NCBI GenBank assembly: GCA_965261015.1
Contig: CBDHCC010000002.1
Span: forward strand, 682,001 to 746,000
DNA from: CBDHCC01 sp965261015
GTDB lineage: Bacteria > Pseudomonadota > Alphaproteobacteria > Sphingomonadales > Sphingomonadaceae
DNA length: 64,000 nucleotides
Direction: 5' to 3'
Both the position numbers and the translations under genes were made by a program. The notes beneath the pieces are model-generated. The model did not search any database and was not told the origin of the DNA. It worked only from the letters and a program-made list of their open reading frames with translations. Shown here in pieces: positions 16,594 to 25,394 of the stretch. Every line of letters starts with the position of its first letter. The first letter of the stretch is position 1.

Positions 16594-17181
16594 TCAGAAG
16601 TGGAACACGACACCCGCGGACGGACGCACGCTCTGGAAGTCGAAGGTGTTCGCTTCCAGGCGCAGGCGCACACCGGACTGGCCGATCAGGCCGCCCAGGC
16701 CGATGTCCTTAGGACCGACCTCGACACCCAGGCCGTAGGCGATGGCGTCGTCGCGCTGCTTGCGGCCGGTGAAGATGTTGCGTTCGTCCGTGCGGACCCA
16801 CTGATAGCCGACCTTGCCGTAGATCAGGCCGCTCTCGCCGGCGCGACCACCGAAGCGGCCATACGCACCGTATTCGTAGTCGATGCCCTTGAAGCCGTAG
16901 GCGAAGTTGCCCTCGACGCCGATGAACACCGGACCCAGGCCGCCATTCACGCCGGCCACGCCCTCGACGAAGCCGCCATCGGCGCAACCGGAGGTCGGGT
17001 TGCAGCCACGGGTGATCGGACCACGCTCGTCGCTGTCGAATTCGTGATAGCCGCCCATCACGCCCACATAGGGCTCGATGGTGAAGGCGCGCGTGCCGTC
17101 CGGAGCCGCGTCCTGCGCCATGGCGGGAGCGGCAAAGGCGACGGCCGCGGTGGCGATCGCTGCTGCTGTGATCTTGCGCAT
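16594..17181 (-). CDS. Outer-membrane beta-barrel protein (OmpA-like/opacity barrel)
   Basis: A 195-residue secreted protein. The signal peptide ends APAMA|QDA (cleavage after residue 22). The mature part consists of short alternating amphipathic strands (FTIEPYVGVMGGYHEF, GVEGNFAYGFKGIDY, SGLIYGKVGYQWVRT, GVRLRLEANTF) and ends in Phe (GVVFHF), the usual beta-barrel assembly signal. One pair of Cys (CNPTSGC) probably forms a loop disulphide. The size suits an eight-stranded barrel. AAAAGGAACACAAAG precedes the ATG, giving a strong ribosome-binding site. The 136 bases upstream after the MATE gene probably hold its own promoter. No specific function can be read. Confidence 0.85.
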   Translation of the reverse strand: MRKITAAAIATAAVAFAAPAMAQDAAPDGTRAFTIEPYVGVMGGYHEFDSDERGPITRGCNPTSGCADGGFVEGVAGVNGGLGPVFIGVEGNFAYGFKGIDYEYGAYGRFGGRAGESGLIYGKVGYQWVRTDERNIFTGRKQRDDAIAYGLGVEVGPKDIGLGGLIGQSGVRLRLEANTFDFQSVRPSAGVVFHF

Positions 17182-17317
17182 CTTTGTGTTCCTTTTCGCT
17201 GTACGCTGCGTGCGGCCCCTTCTTCCCGTCGGGACCCATCGTCAAGCGCTAACAACCGCGCGGGTTTCAATTGTATTCCGCCTTCGCCGGGATTGCCTCT
17301 GAACCGTTGCAAAAATG

Positions 17318-18724
17318 TTACGGTGTCGCGAGCAGGCCCAGCCGGTCCCGAAGCAGCCAGCGCGCGCTCAGCGCGGCCGCCACGACGGCCAGGCCCGCCG
17401 CCAGCCCCAGCCAGACCCCGACTCCTTCCAGACCCGCGGGAAAGGCCAGCACCACCGCGGTTCCGAACCCCACGATCCAATAGCCCAGGCCCGCGATGAT
17501 CATCGGCACCCGGGTGTCCTGCAATCCGCGCAGCACCCCGGCGGCGACCGTCTGCGCCCCGTCGAACAGCTGAAAGGCGGCCGCGATGGCGAGGTAGTCG
17601 ACCGCCAGCGCCACGGTGCGCGCGTTCGCCACGTCGCCGGCGTCCAGATAGGCGGAGACGAACAGGCGCGGGGCCACCCACAGCGCGGCCGCCGTTACCG
17701 CCATGAAGCCGATCCCGATCATCAGCGCGGTGCGCCCCGCGCGCGCGACCCAGGCGCGGTCGGCCGCCCCGAACGCCATCCCGACCCGGATCGTCGCGGC
17801 CTGCGCCACGCCGTAGGGCACCTGGAAGGTGACGGCGGCGATCTGCAGGGCGATGGCGTGGGCCGCGACCTCCGTCACGCCGATCCGCCCCATCAGGAAC
17901 GCCGCCGCGCTGAACACAGCGCCCTCGAACGTCAGGGTCAGCGCGATCGGCACGCCCAGCCGCACCAGCTCCCCCATGCGGCCCGGCTCCGCGCGCCACC
18001 ATTTGCCGAACAGGCGATAGCGCCGCAGACGGCGATCCGTCGCCAGGATCACGGCATAGGCGGCCAGCGTCACCAGGCTGGTCACCACCCCGGCGACGGC
18101 CGATCCGCGGATGCCCATCGCGGGAAAGCCGCCATGGCCGAACACCAGCAGCCAGTTGCCCAGCACGTTCACCGCGAGCGCGAGCGCGGTCACCGCCATC
18201 GCCCAACCCGGCCGGCCGAGCGCCGCCACCGTGATCCGCAACACCGCCGCCGCGACGGTCGGCACGATGGCCCACAGCAGGATGTGCAGGAACGCCGCCG
18301 CATCGGCCGACGCGGCCGGGTCCTGGCCCAGCGCGCGCAGGATGGGGCCGCCCGCGGCCATGGCGGCCATCGCCGGCACGCTGGCGATGGCCGACAGCCA
18401 CAGCGCCATGCGAACGGAGCGCCGCACCTCCCGCACCGCATGGCGGCGGCGGCCGAGTTCCGCCGCGATCACCGGCGCCGCCGCGCTGACGAGGCCGAAC
18501 AGCGCGAACACGACGACCGTGTAGAGATAGACGCCCAGCGTCGCCGCCGCCAAGGCGCGAGTGCCCAGCCGCGCGATGAAGATCACGTCGCTCGCATACA
18601 CGGCCATCTGCAGCAGGTTCGCGCCCACCAGGGGCCCGGCGAGCGACAGGAGCGCGCTCAGCTCTCCCCGGCCGGTCGCCGACCGCTCGCGTCCAGTGGG
18701 GGTCTGATCGGCGGCGAGCGGCAT
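17318..18724 (-). CDS. MATE-family multidrug/toxin exporter (NorM-like)
   Basis: A 468-residue integral membrane protein with about twelve hydrophobic segments in two similar halves, as in MATE transporters. Recognisable stretches include the first half (LLSLAGPLVGANLLQMAVYASDVIFIARLG) and the start of the second (LVRLGVPIALTLTFEGAVFSAAAFLMGRIG), which repeat the same pattern. MATE proteins exchange Na+ or H+ for cationic drugs or metabolites across the inner membrane. The substrate is unknown. It lies upstream of the outer-membrane protein gene on the same strand but separated by 136 bases, and starts 32 bases after the phospholipase D-like gene. Confidence 0.9.
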   Translation of the reverse strand: MPLAADQTPTGRERSATGRGELSALLSLAGPLVGANLLQMAVYASDVIFIARLGTRALAAATLGVYLYTVVVFALFGLVSAAAPVIAAELGRRRHAVREVRRSVRMALWLSAIASVPAMAAMAAGGPILRALGQDPAASADAAAFLHILLWAIVPTVAAAVLRITVAALGRPGWAMAVTALALAVNVLGNWLLVFGHGGFPAMGIRGSAVAGVVTSLVTLAAYAVILATDRRLRRYRLFGKWWRAEPGRMGELVRLGVPIALTLTFEGAVFSAAAFLMGRIGVTEVAAHAIALQIAAVTFQVPYGVAQAATIRVGMAFGAADRAWVARAGRTALMIGIGFMAVTAAALWVAPRLFVSAYLDAGDVANARTVALAVDYLAIAAAFQLFDGAQTVAAGVLRGLQDTRVPMIIAGLGYWIVGFGTAVVLAFPAGLEGVGVWLGLAAGLAVVAAALSARWLLRDRLGLLATP

Positions 18725-18756
18725 GACGGCCGCCGCCTAGCACGTCCCGCGCAGCC

Positions 18757-20271
18757 TTAAAGCAGCCATTCGATGGGCAGGCGGGACAGCAGCCGCACCA
18801 GGATGCGAGACGCGGGCGTGGTGCCCGGCTCGACGCGCTCTGGCTCGGGATCGTCGTCGCGGCGGTCGATCCACACCAGGCCGCCGTCCGCCGTCGCCTC
18901 GACATTGTAGGTGGACGGCACGATGTCGCGGTCGAACCGCTCCGCCATCTCGCGCGCCAGGTCCGCGCTCTCGATCACCAGACCCTGTTCGGTGTTCAGG
19001 TGGATGGAGCGCGGGTCGAAGTTGAACGATCCCACGAACAGCCGTTCGCCATCCACGCCGAAGCTTTTGGCGTGCAGCGTCGTGCCGGCGGCGCGCAGCG
19101 AGCGGCCCCGGCCACCGCCGGACCGGACGAATTTGCTGACCGTTTTCGCCTGGTCGCCTGGGGCCGGCATCTCGAACAGCCGCACCCCGGCGCGGGCCAG
19201 GCGTTTGCGGCGCAGGACATAGCCCGCGTGCACGAACCCCACGTCGTTGGCGGCGTAGGAGTTGGTGAGCACGCGCACCTCCACACCGCGCCGGGCCAGC
19301 GCGACCAGCGCGTCGGTGCCGGAGCGGGTGGGCACGAAATAGCCCGAAATCACCGTCAGCTGGCGCTCGGGCACGCCCAACGCGTCGACCAGTCGCCCGG
19401 CGAGCAGCTCGTCGACCCGGGCGCGGCCCGCCGCCTTGTCCGGCGGATCGCTGATCAGGCGCGCCGCCGTCCAGGTGAAGGGGACCTCCCCCTCCTCCAT
19501 CTCGTCGAACAACGGCAGGGCCTCGACCGCCTGTCGGTAGTCCCGCGCGGCGGGGCTGCCCACCACCTCCGCCGTTCGGGCTGCGAGACCCTCCTTTCGC
19601 GCGTGCCCCACGGGCGAAAGGATGCGTTCGGCCGGATAGGCGCTGTCGCAGTTCCAATAGCGATCGAAACAGTCCGACACCTGCCGCACCACGCCGCCCA
19701 GGCCCAGGACGTCCAGGTCGACGAACAGGTCGTCCTCCCGCGCGCCGAAATACTCGTCGCCGATGTTGCGCCCGCCGACGATCGTCGCCTGGTTGTCGGC
19801 GGTGAAGCTCTTGTTGTGCATGCGGCGGTTCAGGCGCTGGAAGTCCAGCAGGTAGTTCAGGTGCTTGGGCTTGCGGATCACGAAGGGGTTGAACAGCCGC
19901 ACCTCGACTTGCGGGTGGTCGTTGAGGGCGGACAGCGTCTCGTCCAGCTTGCCCACGCCGTTGTCGTCCAGGAGCAGGCGGACCCGGACGCCGCGATCGG
20001 CCGCCCCGCGCAGTTCCTCCAGCATCAGGGTGGAGGACAGGTCGTTGTGCCAGATGTAATATTGCACATCCAGCGTCCGCTCCGCGCGCTGCGCCAGCAC
20101 CGCGCGCGCGGCGAACGCGTCCTTGCCATCGCGCAGCAGGTGAAGCCCGCACTGGTCCGGGTGATCGCGCACCCGCTTGGCGATCGCGCGGCCCAGCGAG
20201 GTGTCGTCGGTGTCCGTAGGCGCCGTGCTGCGGACACGGCCCGCCAGCGACGGGAGACGGGGAGCGAACAT
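18757..20271 (-). CDS. Phospholipase D-family protein (cardiolipin synthase-like)
   Basis: A 504-residue protein with two HKD catalytic motifs: MHNKSFTADNQATIVGGRN in the first half and LHAKSFGVDGERLFVGSFN in the second. Paired motifs on one chain are characteristic of cardiolipin synthases and related phosphatidyltransferases. The N-terminus lacks the two transmembrane helices of ClsA and instead begins with a short basic region, so it is nearer the ClsB/ClsC or YmdC-like class. An alternative nuclease role cannot be excluded. It lies just downstream of ligD on the same strand, but the 65-base gap does not prove co-transcription. Confidence 0.85.
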   Translation of the reverse strand: MFAPRLPSLAGRVRSTAPTDTDDTSLGRAIAKRVRDHPDQCGLHLLRDGKDAFAARAVLAQRAERTLDVQYYIWHNDLSSTLMLEELRGAADRGVRVRLLLDDNGVGKLDETLSALNDHPQVEVRLFNPFVIRKPKHLNYLLDFQRLNRRMHNKSFTADNQATIVGGRNIGDEYFGAREDDLFVDLDVLGLGGVVRQVSDCFDRYWNCDSAYPAERILSPVGHARKEGLAARTAEVVGSPAARDYRQAVEALPLFDEMEEGEVPFTWTAARLISDPPDKAAGRARVDELLAGRLVDALGVPERQLTVISGYFVPTRSGTDALVALARRGVEVRVLTNSYAANDVGFVHAGYVLRRKRLARAGVRLFEMPAPGDQAKTVSKFVRSGGGRGRSLRAAGTTLHAKSFGVDGERLFVGSFNFDPRSIHLNTEQGLVIESADLAREMAERFDRDIVPSTYNVEATADGGLVWIDRRDDDPEPERVEPGTTPASRILVRLLSRLPIEWLL

Positions 20272-20336
20272 GGCCGGCCTTGTCGCACCGATCAGGCGGC
20301 GGCGTCAAAGGAGCGGGGTCGCCGCCCCCGTCCGCC

Positions 20337-22778
20337 CTACAGGTCGGGCAGGCTCTGCCGGGCAAATCCCCAGCCGGCCAGGTCGGGGCTGGCCGCTCGG
20401 GCCATCAGGTCCCCGGCGTCGCCGATGCCGAAGCGGTCGGGTCGCATCCCGTCCGCCAGCTCGTCCCAGGTGGCCGGCGCGGCGACCGGCGCGCCGGATC
20501 GCGCGCGCGCGGAATAGGGCACCACGGCGGTCGCACCGCGTTGGTTTCGCAACCAGTCGACGAAGATGCGCCCGGTCCGCTTGGCCTTGGACAGGTTGGC
20601 GGTGAAGCGATCCGGCTGGGCGATCGCCAGGGCTTCGGCGAAGCGGCGGGCGAAGTCCTTGTGCGTGGCCCAGTCGTGCCCAGGCGTCAGCGGCACCACG
20701 ACGTGCGCCCCCTTGCCGCCGGACAAGAGCGCGAACGACACCAGCCCCAGGTCGGCCAGCCGCGCGCGGATGTCGGTGGCGGCGCGGGCGACCTGGCCGA
20801 AGCCAAGCCCCTCGTCCGGGTCCAGGTCGAAGATCATGCGGTCGGGCCGTTCCAACGCGTCGGTACGGCTCATCCAGCCGTGGAACTCGATGGTGCCCAT
20901 CTGCACGCATTGCAGCAGGCCCGGCGCGTCGGTCAGGTAGAGGTAGTCCTCGACCCCCTCGCCGTCCTTGTCCGGCACGGGCACATGGCCGACGTGCTCG
21001 CCGAACGATCCGCTGTCGTGCTTCTGGAAGAAGCACTTCTTCGCGCGTCCCTGCGGACAGCGCACCAGGCTGATTGGCCGATCGGCCGCATGGGCGAGCA
21101 GCAGCGGGGCGACGGCGGCGTAATAGTCGGCGAGTTCGCCCTTGGTCTGGCCGCTGTCGGGGAACACCACCCGGTCGCGCGAGCTGATGCGGACCGGAGA
21201 GGGCGGCGGCGGCACGGGAGATGCCACCTCCGGCACCACATCGGCCGCCGCCTTATCGCCCCGCAGGCCCAAAAAGCTGCCGTGGCGCACCCGCCCGTCG
21301 CCCGTGAACTCGGCGAAAGCGACCTCCGCCACTAGCTTGGGGCTGACCCAATGCGCGCTCCGCGCCTCGGCCCTGGGCACATCGAGGGCCGGGGTCTTGC
21401 GCGCGATCCTGGCCAGCTTCGCCGCCACCTCGTCCAGCGTGTCGGCGTCGAAGCCGGTCCCCACCTTGCCCTTGTAGGCGAGCGCCCCGTCCTCGTGCTG
21501 GCCGAGCAGGAGGGAGGCGAAGGGGCGGCCCTTCGCCCGGCTCTCCGACCAGCCGACCACGACGAATTCCTGCCGCCGGGTGCACTTCACCTTCACCCAC
21601 GCTTTGGAACGGCGACCGCGATAGGGCGCGTCCGCGCGCTTGGCGATGATGCCCTCCTGCCCCGCTTCGCAGAGCGCGCGGTAGAGCGCCTCGCCCGCCC
21701 CGATGATGTGGTCGGCGACGTGGATCGGCGGCGCGGCCGTGGCGAGCAGCGCCTCCAGCCGTTCCTTGCGCTCCAGGTTTGTGCGGTCGGTCAGGTCCTC
21801 CCCGTCCAGTTCCAGCAGATCGAAGGCGAAGAGGTGGAGCGCGGCGGCGCGGTCGCCCTTCAGCGCCTCTCGCAACGCGGTGAAGGACGGGTTTCCGTCA
21901 GCGCCCATCGCCACGACCTCGCCGTCGATCAGGCACGGCGCAAGATCGAGCGCGGCGATCGCGTCGGCGATGGGATGGAACGTCTCCGTCCAGTCCAGCC
22001 CGGAGCGCGTGAAGACCCGCACCCGATCGCCCGCCGCCGCGACCTGGGCGCGATAGCCGTCGAACTTGATCTCGTGCAGCCAGCCATTGCCGGTCGGCAC
22101 CGCATCCACCAGCGTCGCGAGCTGTGGCTGGCGGAAGGCGGGGACCTTGGCGGTCTCGTGCACCGCTCGGGTTCCGGATCTCGGCGTCGGCGCCTCCCGC
22201 TCCACGCCCGACGCGATCTCCGCCATGGAGCGGCCCGTCGCCACGCTCGTCAGTTCCCGCGCGACCAGGTCGTGACCGGCATCGGCATGGTCGTCCGCGA
22301 TCTTGCGGAGCAGCCAGTTCTCTCGCTTCTCGCCCGGTCGGCCCTTCATCCGCACCAGCAGCCAGTCGCCCCGCATCCGCTCGCCATGCAGCCTGAAGTG
22401 CAGGTGGCCGTCCTCCAGCGTGTCGGCCGTCTTGCCCGCGATCGGTGCCCAGGTCCCGCGGTCCCACAGCATGACCGTGCCGCCGCCATACTGCCCCTTC
22501 GGGATCACCCCCTCGAAGGTGGCATAGGACAGCGGATGGTCCTCCGTCCGGACCGCCAGCCGCTTGTCGGCTGGGTCGAGCGAGGGTCCCTTCGTCACGG
22601 CCCAGCTTTTCAGCACGCCGTCGACCTCCAGCCTCAGGTCCCAGTGCAGCCGGGTGGCGTCGTGTTTCTGGACCAGGAAGAGGTCGCCCATCGCCGACGC
22701 GGCCGCCCCCTCCGGTTCGGGCGTGCGCGCGAAGTCGCGTTTGGCGTTGTAGGTCGCCAGCGGGTCGGCGCGGGCCAT
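20337..22778 (-). CDS. ligD: Multifunctional non-homologous end-joining DNA ligase LigD
   Basis: An 813-residue three-domain enzyme. Residues ~1-180 are the 3'-phosphoesterase (QKHDATRLHWDLRLE). Residues ~215-510 are an ATP-dependent ligase with the nucleotidyl lysine K238 in EIKFDGYR. Residues ~530-810 are the archaeo-eukaryotic primase-like polymerase (MIFDLDPDEGLGF; SGGKGAHVVVPL). The order PE-Lig-Pol differs from mycobacterial Pol-PE-Lig and is usual for many proteobacteria. It repairs double-strand breaks together with Ku. The start lies 3 bases after the ku stop, so the two form a tight operon. All expected catalytic landmarks appear present. Confidence 0.95.
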   Translation of the reverse strand: MARADPLATYNAKRDFARTPEPEGAAASAMGDLFLVQKHDATRLHWDLRLEVDGVLKSWAVTKGPSLDPADKRLAVRTEDHPLSYATFEGVIPKGQYGGGTVMLWDRGTWAPIAGKTADTLEDGHLHFRLHGERMRGDWLLVRMKGRPGEKRENWLLRKIADDHADAGHDLVARELTSVATGRSMAEIASGVEREAPTPRSGTRAVHETAKVPAFRQPQLATLVDAVPTGNGWLHEIKFDGYRAQVAAAGDRVRVFTRSGLDWTETFHPIADAIAALDLAPCLIDGEVVAMGADGNPSFTALREALKGDRAAALHLFAFDLLELDGEDLTDRTNLERKERLEALLATAAPPIHVADHIIGAGEALYRALCEAGQEGIIAKRADAPYRGRRSKAWVKVKCTRRQEFVVVGWSESRAKGRPFASLLLGQHEDGALAYKGKVGTGFDADTLDEVAAKLARIARKTPALDVPRAEARSAHWVSPKLVAEVAFAEFTGDGRVRHGSFLGLRGDKAAADVVPEVASPVPPPPSPVRISSRDRVVFPDSGQTKGELADYYAAVAPLLLAHAADRPISLVRCPQGRAKKCFFQKHDSGSFGEHVGHVPVPDKDGEGVEDYLYLTDAPGLLQCVQMGTIEFHGWMSRTDALERPDRMIFDLDPDEGLGFGQVARAATDIRARLADLGLVSFALLSGGKGAHVVVPLTPGHDWATHKDFARRFAEALAIAQPDRFTANLSKAKRTGRIFVDWLRNQRGATAVVPYSARARSGAPVAAPATWDELADGMRPDRFGIGDAGDLMARAASPDLAGWGFARQSLPDL

Positions 22779-22781
22779 CGA

Positions 22782-23612
22782 CTACGCCTTCTTGGCCTTG
22801 GCGGGAGCCTTGGGCGCGGGCTTGGCGGCATCCACCGATTTTTTCAGTGCCGCCATTAGATCGATGACGTTGCCGCCCCCCGACGCTTGGGGCTCGTCCG
22901 CCTCGGCGACGACCGTCTGCCCCTTCGCCTTGGCCTTGGCGTCGATCAGCTGGCGCAGCGCGTCCTGGTAGCGGTCGTGAAAGTATTGCGGTTCGAAGGG
23001 CGCGGACTTCTTGTCGATCAGCGCCTCCGCCAGCTCCAGCAGCTCCGGCTCCGGCTGGCTGTCGGGGATGTCCTCAAAATAGCCGTGCGCGCGCTGCACC
23101 TCGTCGGAATAGCGCAGCATCTCCAGCACCATGCCGTCGCCGCACGGCTTCAGGCTGACCAGCTGCTCCTTGCCGCGCACCGCCAGCTGGCCCAGCCCGA
23201 CCTTGCCTTGCGCGCGCAGCGCGTCGCGCAGGACGATAAAGGCGTCGTTCGCCAGGGCGTCGGCGGGGACCACGAAATACGGCTTCTCATAGTAGAGCAC
23301 GTCGATCTCGTGCGCGCCCACGAACTGCACCAGCTCCAGCGTCCGCTTGCTCTCCAGCTTGACGGCCTCGATCTCCTCGTCGTCGAGGAGCACGTAGGAC
23401 CCCTTCTCGATCTCGAACCCCTTGATGATGTCGTCGCGATCGACGGGGCCTATGCCGGGCACGACCTTCTCGTACTTGATGCGCTGGCCGGTCGGTTCGT
23501 GGATCTGGTTGAACGCGATCGACCGTCCGGACTTGGTCGCCGGGTAGAGTTCCACCGCGATGGACACCAGTGCGAGGCGGATTTGCCCCTTCCAATATGC
23601 GCGCGCCGCCAT
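22782..23612 (-). CDS. ku: DNA end-binding protein Ku
   Basis: A 276-residue bacterial Ku, which as a homodimer threads onto DNA ends and recruits LigD. It opens with the family signature (ARAYWKGQIRLALVSIAVELYP) and continues with FNQIHEPTGQRIKYEKVVPG and GSYVLLDDEEIEAVKLES. The last ~25 residues are a Lys/Ala/Pro-rich tail (AAKPAPKAPAKAKKA), the type of basic extension that modulates DNA threading. The ATG at 23610-23612 is the start that fits the family; the reading frame stays open far upstream through the amidohydrolase gene, but that is a high-GC artefact. It is first gene of the ku-ligD pair. Confidence 0.95.
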   Translation of the reverse strand: MAARAYWKGQIRLALVSIAVELYPATKSGRSIAFNQIHEPTGQRIKYEKVVPGIGPVDRDDIIKGFEIEKGSYVLLDDEEIEAVKLESKRTLELVQFVGAHEIDVLYYEKPYFVVPADALANDAFIVLRDALRAQGKVGLGQLAVRGKEQLVSLKPCGDGMVLEMLRYSDEVQRAHGYFEDIPDSQPEPELLELAEALIDKKSAPFEPQYFHDRYQDALRQLIDAKAKAKGQTVVAEADEPQASGGGNVIDLMAALKKSVDAAKPAPKAPAKAKKA

Positions 23613-23668
23613 CGTATATCCCCTCGCCTGCCGAACGGCAGAACGCCCGTGACGGGCGAAGGGGTGCG

Positions 23669-25351
23669 TCAGTCCGCCGCGGCGGCCTTGCCATAGGGCC
23701 AGACCGGTCGGCCGGCGATCCAGGTCTGGCGCACCGTCGTCGCACGGATTTCGGCGGGCGTCGCGGTCGTGGGGTCCGTGTCGACCAGCACGAAGTCGGC
23801 CCATTGGCCCGGCGCCAACCGGCCGAACCGGTCGTCGGCGAAGGCGGCGTAGGCCGCGTCGCTGGTAAAGCCCGCCAGCGCCTGCGCGCGGGTCAGCCGC
23901 TCGGCCGGCAGCCAGCCGCCCACGGGCTCTCCGTCCGCGTCCTGCCGGCTGATCGCGGCGGCGAGGCCCGCGAAGGGATCGGAGCTTTCCACCGGGGTGT
24001 CGGACCCCAGCGCCAGATGGGCACCCGCGCGCAGCATGGAGGCCCAGGCATAGGCACCGGCCAGCCGGTCCGGCCCCAGCCGCGCCTCCGCCATCACCCT
24101 GTCGGAGGTCTGGTGGGTGGGCTGCATGGACGCGACGATGCCGTTGCGGCCAAAGCGCGGCAGGTCGGCGGGGTCCACCACCTGCGCGTGCTCGATCCGC
24201 CAGCGGCGGTCGCCGGTGTAGGTGGGCACCATCTCGTCGATCGCGTCCAGCACCTGCTCGTTCGCCCGGTCCCCGATCGCGTGGACCGCCAGCTGGAACC
24301 GGTCCATCGCGGCGCGGCTCATCTGGTTGCGCAGCTCCGCGTCCGACAAGAAGGGCAATCCGCTCTGCCCGGCCGCATCGGCATAGGGCACCTTCAGCCA
24401 TGCTCCGCGAGAACCGAGCGCGCCGTCGGCATAGAGCTTCACCCCAACCAGCCGCAGCCGATCGCCATAGAGCCACGGGGTCGGGCCGGTGCCCGCGATC
24501 GACAGCGCCGCCGGCACCCCGGCCGCGTAGCCCACGATCCGCAACTGCAGACCGCCGGCGTCCGCCTGGCGACGGAAGACCAGCCAGTCGTCGGGCGTCG
24601 TCCCCATGTCGGCGACCGCGGTCACGCCGTGCGACAGCAACAGCTCCTGCGCCTTGGCAAAGGCCCGGTTGCGCTCGACCGGCGGGGCCGGCGGGATTGC
24701 GTCGGTGACCAGCGCGGTTGCCTTGTCGACGAACACGCCGCTGGGCCGCCCGGCGGCGGTCTCGATCCGTCCGCCGTCCGGCGCCTTGGTCGCAGCCGTG
24801 ATGCCGGCCGCGCGCAACGCGGCGGTGTTCGCCCAGCCGGCATGGCCGTCCACCCGCTCCAGATAGACGGGCACGTCGGTGACGGCGGCGTCCAGGTCGG
24901 CGGCGGTGGGGAAGCGGCCGAGCCCCCACTTCTCCTGGTTCCAGCCGCGTCCGACGATCCAGCCGCCGCCGCTGCGCTCCTCCGCCCAGCGCCGGATCCT
25001 CGCCTGGGCGTCGGCGAGCGAAGTCGTGTCGGACAGGTCCAGCTGGGTCTGCTGCTCGCCCGTGCCCATCAGGTGCACATGAGCATCCATCAGCCCGGGC
25101 AGCAGCGTCGCGCCGCGTCCGTCGATGACCGTCACCCTCTTCGGGCGCGCGCCCCCTTCCTTCAGACGGGCGACGACCCGTCCGTCGGCGTCGATGACCA
25201 GACCGGTGAACCGCAGCACCCGATCGCCCTCGATCGTGACGCCGGCCACATTCTCGATCAGCACCGCCGGCTCACCGGGCGTCGGGAGGGACTGCGCCGA
25301 GGCGAGCGAGGGCAGCAGGACGGCGAGCGACAGGAGCAGGCGGATCAGCAT
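23669..25351 (-). CDS. Secreted metal-dependent amidohydrolase (amidohydrolase 3/YtcJ type)
   Basis: A 560-residue amidohydrolase. The signal peptide (LIRLLLSLAVLLPSLASA) directs it to the periplasm. Metal-binding landmarks include DAHVHL near residue 100, AVHAIGDRANEQVLD, EHAQVVDPADLPRFG and a final SDTPVES aspartate. This YtcJ-like family hydrolyses amide or formamide bonds in small molecules; the actual substrate is unknown. The ATG at 25349-25351 is chosen because it begins the signal peptide; a longer frame would run into the dehydrogenase gene. It lies 56 bases before ku on the same strand and is probably functionally separate from end joining. Confidence 0.88.
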   Translation of the reverse strand: MLIRLLLSLAVLLPSLASAQSLPTPGEPAVLIENVAGVTIEGDRVLRFTGLVIDADGRVVARLKEGGARPKRVTVIDGRGATLLPGLMDAHVHLMGTGEQQTQLDLSDTTSLADAQARIRRWAEERSGGGWIVGRGWNQEKWGLGRFPTAADLDAAVTDVPVYLERVDGHAGWANTAALRAAGITAATKAPDGGRIETAAGRPSGVFVDKATALVTDAIPPAPPVERNRAFAKAQELLLSHGVTAVADMGTTPDDWLVFRRQADAGGLQLRIVGYAAGVPAALSIAGTGPTPWLYGDRLRLVGVKLYADGALGSRGAWLKVPYADAAGQSGLPFLSDAELRNQMSRAAMDRFQLAVHAIGDRANEQVLDAIDEMVPTYTGDRRWRIEHAQVVDPADLPRFGRNGIVASMQPTHQTSDRVMAEARLGPDRLAGAYAWASMLRAGAHLALGSDTPVESSDPFAGLAAAISRQDADGEPVGGWLPAERLTRAQALAGFTSDAAYAAFADDRFGRLAPGQWADFVLVDTDPTTATPAEIRATTVRQTWIAGRPVWPYGKAAAAD

Positions 25352-25394
25352 GATCGATGCCTTAGCGCGGCCGGGGAGCGAGCGGCAATGCCGC

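Noticed and set aside
18757..23612. A dedicated anti-phage defence island
   Set aside because: PLD-family, LigD and Ku proteins appear together, but each fits ordinary lipid metabolism or DNA repair, and no nuclease/sensor pair or defence hallmark is present.
23613..24929. Long upstream extension of the ku frame
   Set aside because: The in-frame extension reads Arg/Gly-rich low-complexity sequence through the amidohydrolase gene; the Ku family start at 23612 is clear.
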